DNA from: Adiantum capillus-veneris
Lineage: Eukaryota; Streptophyta; Polypodiopsida; Polypodiales; Pteridaceae
Assembly: GCA_014529385.2 (NCBI GenBank)
Contig: CM043958.1
Coordinates: 124,905,817 to 124,969,816, forward strand
DNA length: 64,000 nucleotides
Direction of reading: 5' to 3'
In this document: positions 47,567 to 59,250 of the stretch, one piece after another
Position numbering within the stretch: position 1 is the first letter of the stretch
Layout of the letters: the number at the start of each line of letters is the position of its first letter
Program-made: the position numbers and the translations under genes
Notes under the pieces: model-generated
Seen by the model: only the letters and a program-made list of their open reading frames with translations
What the model was told of the DNA's origin: nothing
The model's database searches: none

Positions 47567-47571
47567 CTATC

Positions 47572-47690
47572 CCAAAAGTGGCTCAACCGTTGGAGTCCTT
47601 TATTGTTAATCCTCCTTGCAATTTTTCTCCAATCATCAGCAAATCTTAAGCACCATCTTGCTTGTGTTTTTTGGATGCTAGAAGCCCTTT
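47572..47690 (-). pseudogene. LINE fragment, other side of the element A insertion
   Basis: The minus strand reads SIQKTQARWCLRFADDWRKI and RRINNKGLQRLSHFWD and would run on, across the CTATC site, into the LINE fragment ending at 19696. Upstream (above 47690) no further LINE coding was recognised, so the copy was probably 5' truncated when it inserted, as is usual for LINEs. Confidence 0.6.
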
Positions 47691-48219
47691 TTTTCTCAAA
47701 TTATGTTGGCGCAAAAGAAAATAAAGACAAAAGACAATCATGAAAGTGTGGGAACATATTGATTCACCTACTCTCTCTAACTTCACTACACTACTCGCTT
47801 TAGCTTCAAGCCTATGATGGTCTTTAGGGTATCCTTAAAAATTGGAAAAACAGCATACTCATGTGTAGCCAAAGTGCCCCCCCCCCCCCCTGTTTGTGTT
47901 CCACCACCAATCCGACCTCAACCTCAAGGGGGATTGTTGTGCTCCGGCTCTGCCATGCAATGTCTTTGGTCGACCTGCGACACAGACAAGATGCTTCGTA
48001 AGGTTCTCACAAATGCATCGCTCCCTCGATTGTCACTCAGACAATGTGCAAAAAAAATTCTTTGTGTCGCTGTCTCTCCATGCATGCACTCTAATACAAA
48101 AGCCGAAGGTCCCTTCCTACAACATCCCGCCTACTCCAGTTGCAGATTGACACTGCGAAATAGAGAGGTGACAATGGAACTTCATTCTCGAGAAGCATCA
48201 CCACAGGGGAACTCAACTA

Positions 48220-48268
<49 letters not shown>

Positions 48269-48497
48269 GATTGATTATGACCCGCCCTCTTTGTCTTGCA
48301 CACGCCTGCACTCGGGCTCCTCTTTACGCATCAAGCAAGAAAATCTATGTGTCTTTGTTCTCGCGTTGACATCCGTCATTCTCTCTCTCTCTCTCTCCCC
48401 CCTTCCTCCTCCTCCTCCTCCACGTGTTGTATCGTCCCTTTTTTTGTTCAAAGCCACCTACAAAAATTCTTTTTAAAAAGCACGTAATGAATATTTG

Positions 48498-48549
<52 letters not shown>

Positions 48550-49464
48550 GCTCTCTCCAATTGGAAAATGGCATCCATTCAAGTGGAAAATGGCGCCATT
48601 TGTCTTTTCATCTCGTCTAGATCAATACATTAGCTCACAATCTCATAAGAGAATTCGCCATTTGCAAAAAGTCAAATCTTTTACTTTCATTTTCCCATTG
48701 TCCCACCGATCTACTCAGATTCTGGCTAATACAAATGGTGTCAAGATTGGGCCAACCTACTGAAAGCATGATTCTCCCTAATAAACATGTGTGCCTCCCT
48801 AGTCCCTACTGAAAGCATGATGAGATCTTCATCTTTTGTGATCCCAAAAGCCATCTATAATATGCACATTGCAATCTAGGATAGATTCATGGTGTTAGGT
48901 TGCATTTACAACTGATGCTAAGTCACACTTGTCTTTATATGTTTCACGACATAAAAGCATGTAAAGGCATCCCTTTTGAATACATTGACGTGCTCCACCA
49001 CATTGAATGAACAAACCAGCTTCCACCTACTGGATCTACGGTGCCCTTTAAACCGAATCTGGTGAGATACCTTCCTCCCTCCGTCTCCCAAACAGGTAAA
49101 ATACCCTGTCTCTCTCTCTCTCTCTCTCCTCTCTCTTCTCTCGGTAGTCGCGAGATGGTGCCCCGCCTACACAGTAGCTCCTCAACAATATCTGCAATGG
49201 GGCACAGCTCCCCCCCCCGAGCCCTATTTCTGAACTGGACCTCCTCGAGGTCTGCTCCATGCTCGGCCTAGCTCGGCCGTCGTCGACCGCCTTCCCCTGG
49301 TTGTTTGCACACTTGCCTCAATGGCAATGCAATGCGTATCAGCACCATGACAAAATCGGTTTCTCTCTGTGCAGTTGTCCTGACGCATGGCAATTGGATT
49401 GCAAGAAGCACGAAAAAATCTTCCCGTCTTTTCTTGGCAGCAACGGAGATAGATGTCTTCCAAA

Positions 49465-49500
<36 letters not shown>
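47691..49500. other. Microsatellite-rich spacer, no recognised gene
   Basis: Contains C10 (47879-47890), (AC)n 48220-48266, CT runs at 48378-48398, (CT)n 48505-48543, CT run 49110-49128 and (CT)n 49468-49504. The frame 47814-48476 is open through repeats and shows no domain. Confidence 0.5.
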
Positions 49501-49509
<9 letters not shown>

Positions 49510-49514
49510 CAGCT

Positions 49515-49575
49515 CTTGAGTTCAACTCCACTAGATCTTTAAGGTCTCTTGGATAGTTTCCTACGACGTTAAAAC
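49515..49575 (+). repeat. SINE-like motif, copy 4
   Basis: CTTGAGTTCAACTCCACTAG, then ATCTTTAAGGTCTCTTGGAT and AGTTTCCTACGACGTTAAAA, immediately behind a (CT)n run. GAGTTCAACTCC fits a tRNA-type B box. Confidence 0.6.
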
Positions 49576-50295
49576 TCTCTCCTTCTCCTTCTTCCACCTG
49601 GCAGGTGCCCTTTTTTTTCGCTCACAGTCACAAAGAGCTACCTGTGCGACCTTGTTGGATCGTTACAACCATTGTTCATGAAAATTCTGTGTCACCTTAA
49701 TATTGTGCCATTTTGAATTTAGAAAATGCCGGTCCAAAATACAAAAATAGTATAAAAACCTAAACAGTAGATCTAATTTTTTGCGTACGAGTAGTCGCTC
49801 CAAGTGCTCTAGGTGTCAAGCGAGACCTCGACTCGTCAATTTTATAGCACTTCGAGCTCCTCTAGCCACTTGGTGGGACGAGGCTCTAAATCACTTAGCT
49901 TTTACTTTAGTCCTTTGAAACAAAGGTATCTCCTTGGATTCCCTCAAAACTAATGAATCCAAAATTGGGAGGACCCACTAGCTTTCGTTATTAGTTAGAA
50001 CCCGAGATTCTTTTTCCTACTCTCTCAAAGTAAGCGATCTGCGTTCGTCGTGGTTCCTGCGTGTGTCCTCCTTTGTTCTCCCACGCATGCAGACATCCGC
50101 ATCATGGTCAGCTACATCTCCCCTTCCTCTCGTTCCTCCTGCAAACCCTTCTCCCGCGACCGTGATCTACCCTCAGGGAGAGAGACAGAGTATTCCGTCT
50201 TCATTGCCTCAGACAGAGAGACGGAGAGAGACAAAGTTTTCCGCCTTCATTGCCTCAGAGAGAGAGACGGACACAGACACCTGCGCCTACATTGC

Positions 50296-50339
<44 letters not shown>

Positions 50340-50751
50340 GTGAGAGAGAGACGCGCACATCCATAGCTTGAGAGACAGCATCTTCGCTCATGTTCGTGGA
50401 CGACTCTCCGAAAGACCTCCATCCGTTAGCAAATCCATGTGCAATCATGCCACCTACTTTCCATCGCGCCTGCTTCCCCTGCGCGCTCGACTGATTCACG
50501 CCCCGTCAAATCACATGAAAAAATATCAAACCCCTCTTGATATTGCCGGCAATTCTTTTTCTCTCTCCTCCACGTGCCAACCCCCCGCTTTTTCTCTTCC
50601 AAGCAATCCAAGGGATCTTCCAAGATGCCCGTTAATTCACGTGCTTAGTAAAATTGAGGGGACATACTAGCTTTCGTACAAATTGAAAGGTATCTTTTGG
50701 TTACAAAAATAGATACGAATATGAATGCATATAAGTACGTGTAAGCATATA

Positions 50752-50804
<53 letters not shown>

Positions 50805-51293
50805 ACCATTAGAGCCAGTTCACGTGGAGCTCCGATTTGCAACTTGTTGCCAACCAGATGCGAACCACTTTCGTTCCCATGAGGGGTTACGAAGGAAAAG
50901 TGTGAAGCTGGTTGGAAACTAGTTGCGATGTCACTCATGGGGAGGAGGTGGATCATGCTGAGAACCCCGGGAAACGACAAAAGTCTGTTTACTTTTTCAG
51001 TATCGTAGAGGAAAAAATGCCATATTTTAATGTATTTGCGAAACTTTTGCTTCCCCTATGAACTAAACAGTCGTTGGTTGTCAGTGGTAACTGGTTGCAA
51101 GCCATTGTTCCACGTAAATTGGCTCTTAGTGATGTAACCCCTTTTGGTGAAGTTATTCACATGGCATGGCCACTTGTCTATATATGTACTATATATAAAA
51201 AGGGAAGGGATTCCGCCCCCCTCCCCCTAACACATGTCAAAAGGACAATCCTCCGCGATCCTCTAGTGAGAAAACTCTGCACATAGGCAACAC

Positions 51294-51389
<96 letters not shown>

Positions 51390-51720
51390 CCCACATCTGG
51401 AAAAGGAAAACTAGAAGAGACACGCAAGATTGATGAGGGGATAACGGCTCATTGAAGAGAGTTGGTGCAGCGACCAACACACTGAGTTGAGGGCGGGACC
51501 GTCAGCACCCTAGGCACAATGGGCCTCTTCATGACTCTTCACTGTGCAACGGTTGGCCAAGGCCCTCGATTGGAGAGAGACAGTCTCTTCAACTCTCCCA
51601 TCATGAAACACCAGCGCTCTCCCCAAACACCTTCCCAAGCCTGGAAATTGAAGTGTGTCCTTGTCCTTCCTAGGGAAGGGGAATTCCCTTAGTTGGCCTT
51701 CGTAGAGCAAGGGTGTTTGG
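49576..51720. other. Spacer with minisatellite and microsatellites
   Basis: Three imperfect copies of a 45-50-bp unit (CTTCATTGCCTCAGAGAGAG...) lie at about 50196-50300, then (GA)n 50298-50348. Further on are (AC)n 50757-50801 and (GA)n 51295-51387. No gene recognised. Confidence 0.5.
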
Positions 51721-52587
51721 TGGATACATGCGTATGCACACCAAATCCTATAAACACTCTATTGTTTTGAAGAAAGCCGTGTAATTCAGCCTAGGATCAT
51801 GATATAATTAGACAATACCCTTTTTACTCCTCTGAGTCTACACCCTTGTAAGAGGCCGGATGGTCCTGGGAAAGCCCCCTTAACTTTTAAAGTCAAAACC
51901 CTTAGTTTTGAAAGAGATTTGGGATGAGTTTGAAGAATAAAAAAACGTGCACTATGGAGGCCTCTTCCTGCCTCAACTTGTAATCTACTTTTCTCCTGAG
52001 TTGGTAATCAGAATTTGTTTCCAAATAGCACATTGAGTTCCTTGTCTCTTGCTCTACAATGTAAGTGTAATCATTTCCAATTCTGCTGTGGTTTGCAATG
52101 CATTGTTTGTGAGCTAAATGCATTGATTTTGGAGGTTAAAATGGTTGTTTTTTTATGTTTTAACCATGGATAAGTGTTTCTACGCTTGAGGAAGACCTTT
52201 CCAAGTACTTCTGTTTCAATTTTCTGCACATTTTTTTTGTGATGGATCGTGATTTATGTACCTTCCCAGATGGTGACAGAACTTAGTAGGACTGAGTCCT
52301 TAAGTGTTATGATACCTCTCCTTAAGTTTAGTGGAATTCCGGATTTGTTTGGATGCCGAAAAGGCGTGATGACCTAGAGTGGTGAGATTGGACTTATATT
52401 GATTGTCTGACTAGGAAGTGGTTGATTTGCTTGTGTCGTAGAACTAGTAGCTCCTGAGGTCACTTTGGTGAGATTGACACTCTCATTAGGTCTCCGTGCC
52501 CCATCCCGAGTCGCTTCCTTGCATATTGACATTATGTTAGTACAAAAGAGCTATGCTGCACACGTCCATCGCTGCGACTGCTAACAT
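51721..52587 (+). repeat. Probable LTR end of gypsy element D
   Basis: The region just before the primer site at 52588. The left boundary is only a guess because no second copy lies in the window. It contains one copy of the ATGGATCGTGATTTATGTAC palindrome (52242) that is repeated in the leader downstream. Confidence 0.45.
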
Positions 52588-52605
52588 TGGCGCCACTGTC
52601 GAGGA
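52588..52605 (+). promoter_or_regulatory. Primer binding site of element D
   Basis: TGGCGCCACTGTCGAGGA, preceded by CTAACAT, as in element B (10943). Related to the tRNA-Asp-type site of Tat/Athila elements. Confidence 0.7.
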
Positions 52606-53140
52606 AACCGATCCTTAGGTGATGAGTGACTCAATGTACAAAAACAAAAAAATCTCCCCCCCAAGATTTTGATACCCATTCTGCTTACACATAGACAGCG
52701 AAGCAGCTAGACGTAGATTTAGTGCTTGATAGAGATTGGAGTCCGTGACTAGCCAATGCTATTCCTTAAGAGCAAAGAAACCTGTGAGTGAAGTACAAGA
52801 TAGTATTTCGTTCTTTGATTTTACACATGCTTGGAAAGGGCTGTTCCACCACACACTTTGTTGTTATTTTTGTACTATTAAGTTCAATTATGTTTGCAGA
52901 TTCATTTCAATTTATAGGAGTAGGTTAGGAAACAAATTACACCATCATTTGGGGCCAAAAGGAACGAGGAAAATATTGTCAAACACCTTATTTTGGCGTT
53001 GAAGACCATAACTCTGAAAAGTTGAAGAAGTGATGATGAGAGCTTCAAAACTGGACCAAACCCAACAAAACTTTTAAGAAGGGGATAAAAACACTGGCTG
53101 AAAAATACTATGCTAAAAACTTTCAAATTGCCTGTCCAAC

Positions 53141-54262
53141 ATGGATCGCAATCTATGTACCTTTCGGGTAAAATGTGTTGAAACTATTTCCTTTGCTTAG
53201 AACAGGTTCTCAGGCATTAGAAACTTGAGTTTGGTCAGAAATAGAATGCTAAAAGATCAGAAAAATCAAAAGATTGGGGTAAGCAGAGCAAAACCTTGAA
53301 ACAAGGAAAAAACAATGAAAAACTGAACTTTTACTTGTCCAAATTTAAAAAAAGATGAGAATTGGGATCAACTAGAATCAGGGAATCAACAAAACCAAAT
53401 TTCATGTACAAATGCTTCCCAACATGGATCATGATCCATGTTCCAGGTAGACATCTGTTAATGAGATTTGATCACTGTACTCCTGATTGCTAAGTGAACA
53501 ACTTTTCCAAAAGGAGCCATAGACAAAAAGTGAAAAAAGCTGGTGAAAATATCAGAAAAAGCGTTGTTGGCAAAAAACCGACACAAAATCTTGCTTCTCA
53601 TTTGGAAAAAACCGATCAATCCAAAAAGACTTGCGGAATAGCATCATCATACCTTGTGTGATCAGCTCACAAAGTGTCAGTCCAAAATCTTGCCAAACAT
53701 GGATCGTGATCCATGTACCTTTTTGGAATTTTGAGATGATAAAAGGCAAGCAGGGAAGTGTTAACAATTGAAACACTTTCTCCCAAAGGACCCTTATTAG
53801 AAAATTTCAAAAAGAGGGCAAAAGGGGGGTAAAAAATCAAATCAAGGGGAAACCACTAAAATTTGTCTATCCTAAAAAGCTTTAAAGCATTCAAAAATCA
53901 TATAGCCAGCATCACTAGGCCACGGACTAGCTATGGGACAAAATTTAGTGTATTTTGATACAAAGGAACATGGATCACGATCCATGTTCCCCTGACTCAA
54001 ATTGATACCAAACTGGTACCATAGCTAGAGGGCATCACAGAGAGTCTAGTGGTCCTTCCAAAGTTGAATTTGGGTGGAGGAAACCATCCCAACAGCTCAG
54101 AACTGACAGAAGCTCACGCAAAGTGATAAAATCAACTTAGCCTCCAATCCAGAGGCTCAATTCCAAAAAATTTGGTACCATTAGACCTCTTAATCAAGTT
54201 AAATTTGATGATGGCAACAAAAGTTCAATTGGCTTCTCAACATGGATCGTGATCCATGTACC
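53141..54262 (+). repeat. Phased palindromes in the leader of element D
   Basis: ATGGATC[G/A][T/C]GATCCAT (first copy ATGGATCGCAATCTAT) starts at 53141, 53424, 53699, 53970 and 54242: steps of 283, 275, 271 and 272 bp. It is usually followed by GTACCTTT or GTTCC and preceded by AACATGG. The 250 bp between copies is much less similar but keeps short shared phrases (TTCCAAAGTTGAATTTGG / TTTCAAAATTGAAATTGG about 80 bp after the last two). Non-coding leader between primer site and the extra ORF. Confidence 0.9.
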
Positions 54263-54629
54263 TCTGAGTCAGAATAGAAACAGAGACTTACCATACAAAG
54301 AGCTAGTCCATATCAACCTGGTGCTTCTTTCAAAATTGAAATTGGATGCAAAGTGTTGAGGTTGTGTAGGGAATTGTGTGCTAAGTTTTGTCAAATCAAA
54401 GAAAGAACTAACAAGAAACGGCTGTAACCTCACAGCTATCAAGCAAACTCTTAATAGGTTGCAGGTACTAGAAGATACTACACAGCAAGCAAGATCAAAT
54501 GGGAGATTCAAACTATTTAATGAGCTAACTCGGTTTGGATTTTGTATTACCAATTCTTCATGAATTTGCGATCAGGAAGATTGTACCAAAATAGGAACCC
54601 AGCATCTTTGATCAAGGGAGTAATCACTC

Positions 54630-55730
54630 AACGGAAGAAAGTGTGAATCAGAGACCACTACCACCTTTGGAACCCATTTTAGAGGAGAGTTTCTTTCACA
54701 CCTCGTGTGAGAGATCATACAGCCTCATGACTGAAGATTCTAACAGGTCAAACCCTAAGGGAACAACTTCGATGAGTGCAAGTCCTTCTCAGCCTGCATC
54801 TGATGTAAAATTGTTGTATTTGAAGTTTCAATTTGAAAATGTGCTTAAGGTCAAAATCTATAAGCCTGATAGAATGGACCGCTACTTTGTTAAGTTGGAA
54901 AATAAGCCATGGAAAATAAGCCGAGCGAGGTCAGAGACCTTGTAGATGTTGGTTATGATGGGGATATATATTTTGATTGAGAGGGAGTAATGTACTTGGT
55001 GGTTCATAACCCTTTTATTGTGGATAAATGGGAAATGACCCTCGGGGGGTTCACTATGTGTAAAACTACCATATCACGGGCGTTCAAGATATGTGAATTT
55101 TGTTAAAAATATAATGTACCCTTTTCTTTTAAAATCTGTAAGTTTTTTTCAAATTTTAAAAAATAATTCCCTTTTGTATATATATTTCTGTAAGTTTCAA
55201 GAACTTTAAATACCCTTCTGTTGGACTCACGTGATAGGTTACATTTTTATGAGGTGACCTCCTCGGGAAATGACCGGCACCAAGGACAAGGTAGATCGTG
55301 AACTGGCTGATGCACCACCCAGGCCAAAATGGAGAAACAAAACGTGGTACTCAGACGCACCAATGAGCATAGCGCCTTGACACAAAAAACACATATTTGG
55401 GGCTCTATAAGTTCAATAATGGAGAAAAAACACTCTATTACAGATGTGATGAGCCCCGCATCAAAGAATTGACAAGCCAAAAATACTTGTATGTTTAAAA
55501 GTACACAGAGGGTAGAAGTATTCAAGTGGTCATAATGGACAAGTATGGCCGAAAGTATTCTCCAATGGATTGAAAGGAGTTAGAGAGATATACATATTTT
55601 GGAGGACCACTCCACCAATATTCTGTAAATCTAGAAGAGGTAAAAACCACGACTATGCACACTAGACCTGAGACTATAACGATGAGTTCCTTGAGAACTA
55701 GGGTAGAGGATTCTTATGGACATGAACGAG
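54630..55730 (+). pseudogene. Extra ORF upstream of gag in element D
   Basis: Broken reading: STEESVNQRPLPPLEPILEE (from 54630) through 54945, VGYDGDIYFD and EGVMYLVVHNPF (54946-55020), a non-coding AT-rich insertion of about 200 bp (55060-55250), then VVIMDKYGRKYSPMD (about 55527-55571) and a Thr/Arg-rich tail. The order matches the ORF of element B at 12105-13296. Function unknown; Tat-lineage elements often carry an unclassified ORF here. Confidence 0.55.
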
Positions 55731-55759
55731 TCTAAAAAACAGAACCTTTAGGATCGACG

Positions 55760-57067
55760 GTGTCTAGGGCTTCCATGAACACACATAGGGGTAGTATTGT
55801 TCTTGACATCACTTACACCACTGGAATCCCTCCGACTATTACACGAGATCGACTTGATGAACGTATAGCGGATAGGATACCACTGTTAGTACCAAGAGAA
55901 GATTATGAACCTAGAGAAGCCACACCAGGTATACCAAGAGTTGTTAGAATGGTTGCAGAGGCCAGACGTATGCGACCATCTCAGGTGGAAAAATGCGTAC
56001 CCAAAAAGTATAATGTATCAGGAGATTCGTACGCCCATGTTTCAATATTCAAACAAGTGTTGAGAGTGGAACAGGGAACTGATTTCCACACTCAATATAA
56101 AGGATTTGGGTTGACATTAGAAGGTACTGCATTGACTTGGTTCCAACTATTAAAAAACTTGGAATTCCCAAGTATTGAGAAAATTCTCCAAGAATTCACT
56201 GAGGGATTCTCAAAAAGAGGGATCAAGCATAACACTGTCTCTTAGATCTATGCATTTAGGCAAAAGAAAAAAGAGAAAGTGAAGGAAGCATGGCTTCGTT
56301 TCAAGCAATACATAGAAATATGCCCTGCTCGAGAACTACCTCAAGATGGAAGACTAGCAGTCCTTTTCATAGAAGGATTGCAAAATGACACACTCAAAAA
56401 GGATTTGCACCTAAAGGCATGTGTAACTTTTAAGAAAGTCACAAAAGAGGCGTTGTATCTTGTAGACAACTGCAAGGCATATGGGGAGGTGATTGAAGAC
56501 ACAAATCAGGGGACGACTAGCCCCTCTTCAACCACTAGTGAGTCCACAACAAAATTGGGAGGGCAAAACCCAATTGTGCCGGCGGACGTTGATCGAATGA
56601 TCGAGGAAGTGATTAGGAGGATAAACCAAGGAAACAGGACGAACCCAAACACACAAAAACCGTCCACCCAAAAATGCGAACCAGTGGTGCAGCCTTCAAC
56701 AAAGGCCAGGAGCAAACGCACAGTGAATATTAAGATGGTGTGCTCAGAACAAAAATGGACAAACCATGAAACTCACGAATGTTTCTATAATTGGAACTAT
56801 GTTAGAGAGAGACAATACGAACCACATGGAGGGCAACAACTTCCGCCCCCTCCAAGGAACCAAGTGGGACCAAATAACACAATCTTGGGGCATGAAAAAT
56901 CTCAACGTGTGTTGGGACATCAACCTCCCTTACCACAGAAAAATAGGGCTATGGTAAGGATTTCTCAACCCATAGAACCACCTTTTGATCAAAGTATGGT
57001 CCAAGTAGTCTCATATCGAGAAGATTCAAACAATACTTATGAGAGGGGATTTGATGGGAATGCATAA
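55760..57067 (+). pseudogene. Gag of element D
   Basis: Long frame with a single in-frame TAG (56243-56245) between two open stretches (55760-56245 and 56246-57067). The gag core is recognisable: PKKYNVSGDSYAHVSIFKQ, GTALTWFQLLKNLEFPSIEK, EFTEGFSKRGIKHNTVS, then AFRQKKKEKVKEAWLRFKQY and LPQDGRLAVLFIEGL. This is the Retrotrans_gag pattern (ALTWF, then F..R, then KQxxxExVxxxxxRF). The tail is Gln/Asn/Pro-rich. It makes the particle coat in functional relatives. It is the best-kept retroelement coding sequence in the window, with one stop over about 430 codons. Confidence 0.85.
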
Positions 57068-57199
57068 GCTCCAGAGGGACATAATCCACGGATAATTCTA
57101 GAAGAAATGCCCGAGCCCTCATACATAGCATAGCCAACTAAAAATCATTATTTGGTCGATGAGAATATGATCATGTTCATGGAAAATAAGGGCTACAAA

Positions 57200-57691
57200 C
57201 CTACGGGCTACCCTCCTAGAATAGGACAACCAATGGGAGCTCCACTAGCTTCTCCACCGCTTGTAGGACCATGCTATGAATGTAGCGATGACCACTGAGC
57301 TAGATTTTTTCCAAACAAAGGAGAACGGGTGAAACTTTTTGGATTCTGTGATGGATGCACAAACGACCATCTCATTCCACACTTTCCAAAAAACCCCAAA
57401 AACAAAGGAAAAGCAACCATGAACAAAATGGGGATTGTGCCAAGATCAAGTGGATCAGAAATAGAATTGAACATTCCGATAAGCACGGTCACTAGAGCTC
57501 AAGCACATGAGGCAGCAAGGAACGTCCTAGCCAGCCAAACAGAGATAGACAACTTGTTTGTCCGAACCTTTAGGAAATCCTGGAAGGCAAAACAAAACAA
57601 GATGAAAGCCAAAAGGGAAAAAGGAAAAACAGCCTTGGAAACCAAATTGCTAAAAAACAGAGGAACAAATTCAAAGGGAAAGAGACCTTAA
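57200..57691 (+). pseudogene. Gag C-terminal zinc-knuckle region of element D
   Basis: GPCYECSDDH (57267-57296), then a stop, then FGFCDGCTNDHLIPHFPKNP (about 57340-57400). Both are C-x2-C-x3-H motifs in the style of zinc knuckles, with the fourth ligand lost. A Lys-rich tail follows (WKAKQNKMKAKREKGK). The first knuckle is joined to gag by a gap with one stop near 57066. Confidence 0.6.
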
Positions 57692-57742
57692 GGGCAACAA
57701 TGAGATTAAAAACCATCGGATCTGCCGTCAGGAGGGTCAGTC

Positions 57743-58480
57743 TTGGTAGATAAGGTGTTCGAACCTTTGGAAGCAATTCTGAAAGCTTACGAGGCAAGGC
57801 TAAAGCCTAACCAAACCCAAGAGGATAGGTGGTTAACGTACCCTTATCCAGGCTATGAGAAAGAGAGGCTAAAGATGTGCAAGGAGCTCATCCAAGCCGC
57901 TCAAGCGCTTATGGAACCATCAGCTCCTACAGCTCCAAAAGCCGAGGTACTAATCCAAGAAAAGATTCACAAGTTAGAGGGGCATGGAATTGAATTGAAT
58001 GACCTACTGAATCCTTTAGATGAAACACCATTGGATACAAGGGTGGTAGCCAATACAACATATGAAACGCATTCTCAAGTACCACTGCCAGTTTCGGAGG
58101 TAGAAGAACAATGGCCTTAAGAGCTATGGGAACAGATCAGGAAGAAAATATGGAAGTGCCACACTTGTGTCATCTCCTATCCGAAAATCCACCTGGAGCA
58201 TGAGCTCTATCCAAATGATATCAGATCATTATATGGCAATGCAGACACAACAATATTGGAAGATAGTAAACCAGAGTCGTTGAAGACTTTACCTGCATTT
58301 ATTGGTAATCCTGAAACTTGATCGGAGGTAAGGAAAGTCCCATCTCAATGGAAAGCCAATCCTAAGATGATGGATACTAAAACTCTTCACGAGTTGATGT
58401 CATCTTTTATCCGTTGTACACTGACTCTGTCAGAGTTACTGTATATCAGACCGTATCTTTGGGACGGGGTCGAAAACAAT
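57743..58480 (+). pseudogene. Linker region between gag and protease, element D
   Basis: A frame of 125 codons (57743-58120), then broken frames with TLHELMSSFIRCTLTLSELL (about 58383-58443). Charged, no enzymatic motif. The LHELMSSFI..TLSELL block resembles the segment just before protease in other plant gypsy polyproteins; this is a weak match. Confidence 0.45.
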
Positions 58481-58589
58481 TTGGAAAAAAATGGCTTGTA
58501 ATTCCTTCACCCAAGGTTTCTCCAAATACACTAAAGACACAACTCTCCAGACAAACTAAACATGAGCCACTACCAGTAAACAAGGTAGG

Positions 58590-59250
58590 GAATTATTGTG
58601 AAGGTGAAGAAGTAAATACTACCCTATCGATGGAGTACAAAGAGATTAAGTCGATAACAATCTAGGATAGCGGGGCTGGAATAGCCATAGCTACCAAAGC
58701 CATGTGGAAAAAATGGGGAAAACTTGCTCTCAGAAAGATGAGAATGAAACTTCAATTGGCAGATGGGTATCTGGAAAGACGCATAGGCATCTTGGAGTAG
58801 ATTGTAGTAACCTCTTGTAGAATTGCATATGAACACACATTCGCTATTATGAATTTTGATGAGAGCAGCAGTTTCGACATCATACTAGGCAGACCATTCA
58901 TGCGTCAGCTCAAAATGGTGCAAGATTGGGGCTACGACTATATTTATCTCAGGAACAAGGATGTCACTACGAAAATTAACGTCCCAGATCATAGCTATAG
59001 AGACGTAGAAAGAACCCCAGGAGAAGACTTGCATTCCACAACTGACCAAGAAGGAGGAATACCGGCTTGGCTACAGAACAAAGCTCACCAGTGGGCAGGA
59101 GAAGCTTCAGAATGTGGAAGTCTAAAAAAGGAAAACTACATTCTTGATAGGACTGCACAAGACGAGGCATACATACCAGAGCCTTTTCCAGAAGAGATGT
59201 TCGAACCTTTTGGATGGCAACAAATACTAGCACTCTTGATGTTTGTGTAA
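58590..59250 (+). pseudogene. Retropepsin of element D
   Basis: SITI, a TAG stop (58663-58665), then DSGAGIAIATKAMWKKWG: the aspartic protease active-site DSGA is intact. MKLQLADG and, after a stop and a frame change, FDIILGRPFMRQLKMVQDWG (58867-58930) follow. The ILGRP block is the second protease hallmark. The protease releases gag and pol proteins in functional relatives. Confidence 0.8.

Larger units (their letters stand above)
19697..47571 (+). mobile_element. Nested Ty3/gypsy retrotransposon A with CTATC target duplication
   Basis: Two related LTRs in the same orientation (19702-21133 and 46155-47566) are flanked on the outside by CTATC at 19697-19701 and 47567-47571. The outer flanks both belong to one LINE read on the minus strand, so this is a single insertion, about 27.9 kb long today. 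Inside, in order: primer site 21135, gag, start of protease, a CACTA transposon (23176-30847), rest of protease, RT and RNase H (to about 32440), then a further pile of sequence to 46.0 kb instead of integrase. The last bases before the 3' LTR (GAGAGAGG, about 46144-46151) could be the polypurine tract. Confidence 0.85.

Noticed and set aside
47814-48476. 220-codon frame as a possible host gene
   Set aside because: Contains a poly-C derived proline run and an AC microsatellite, with no domain and no homologue recognised.
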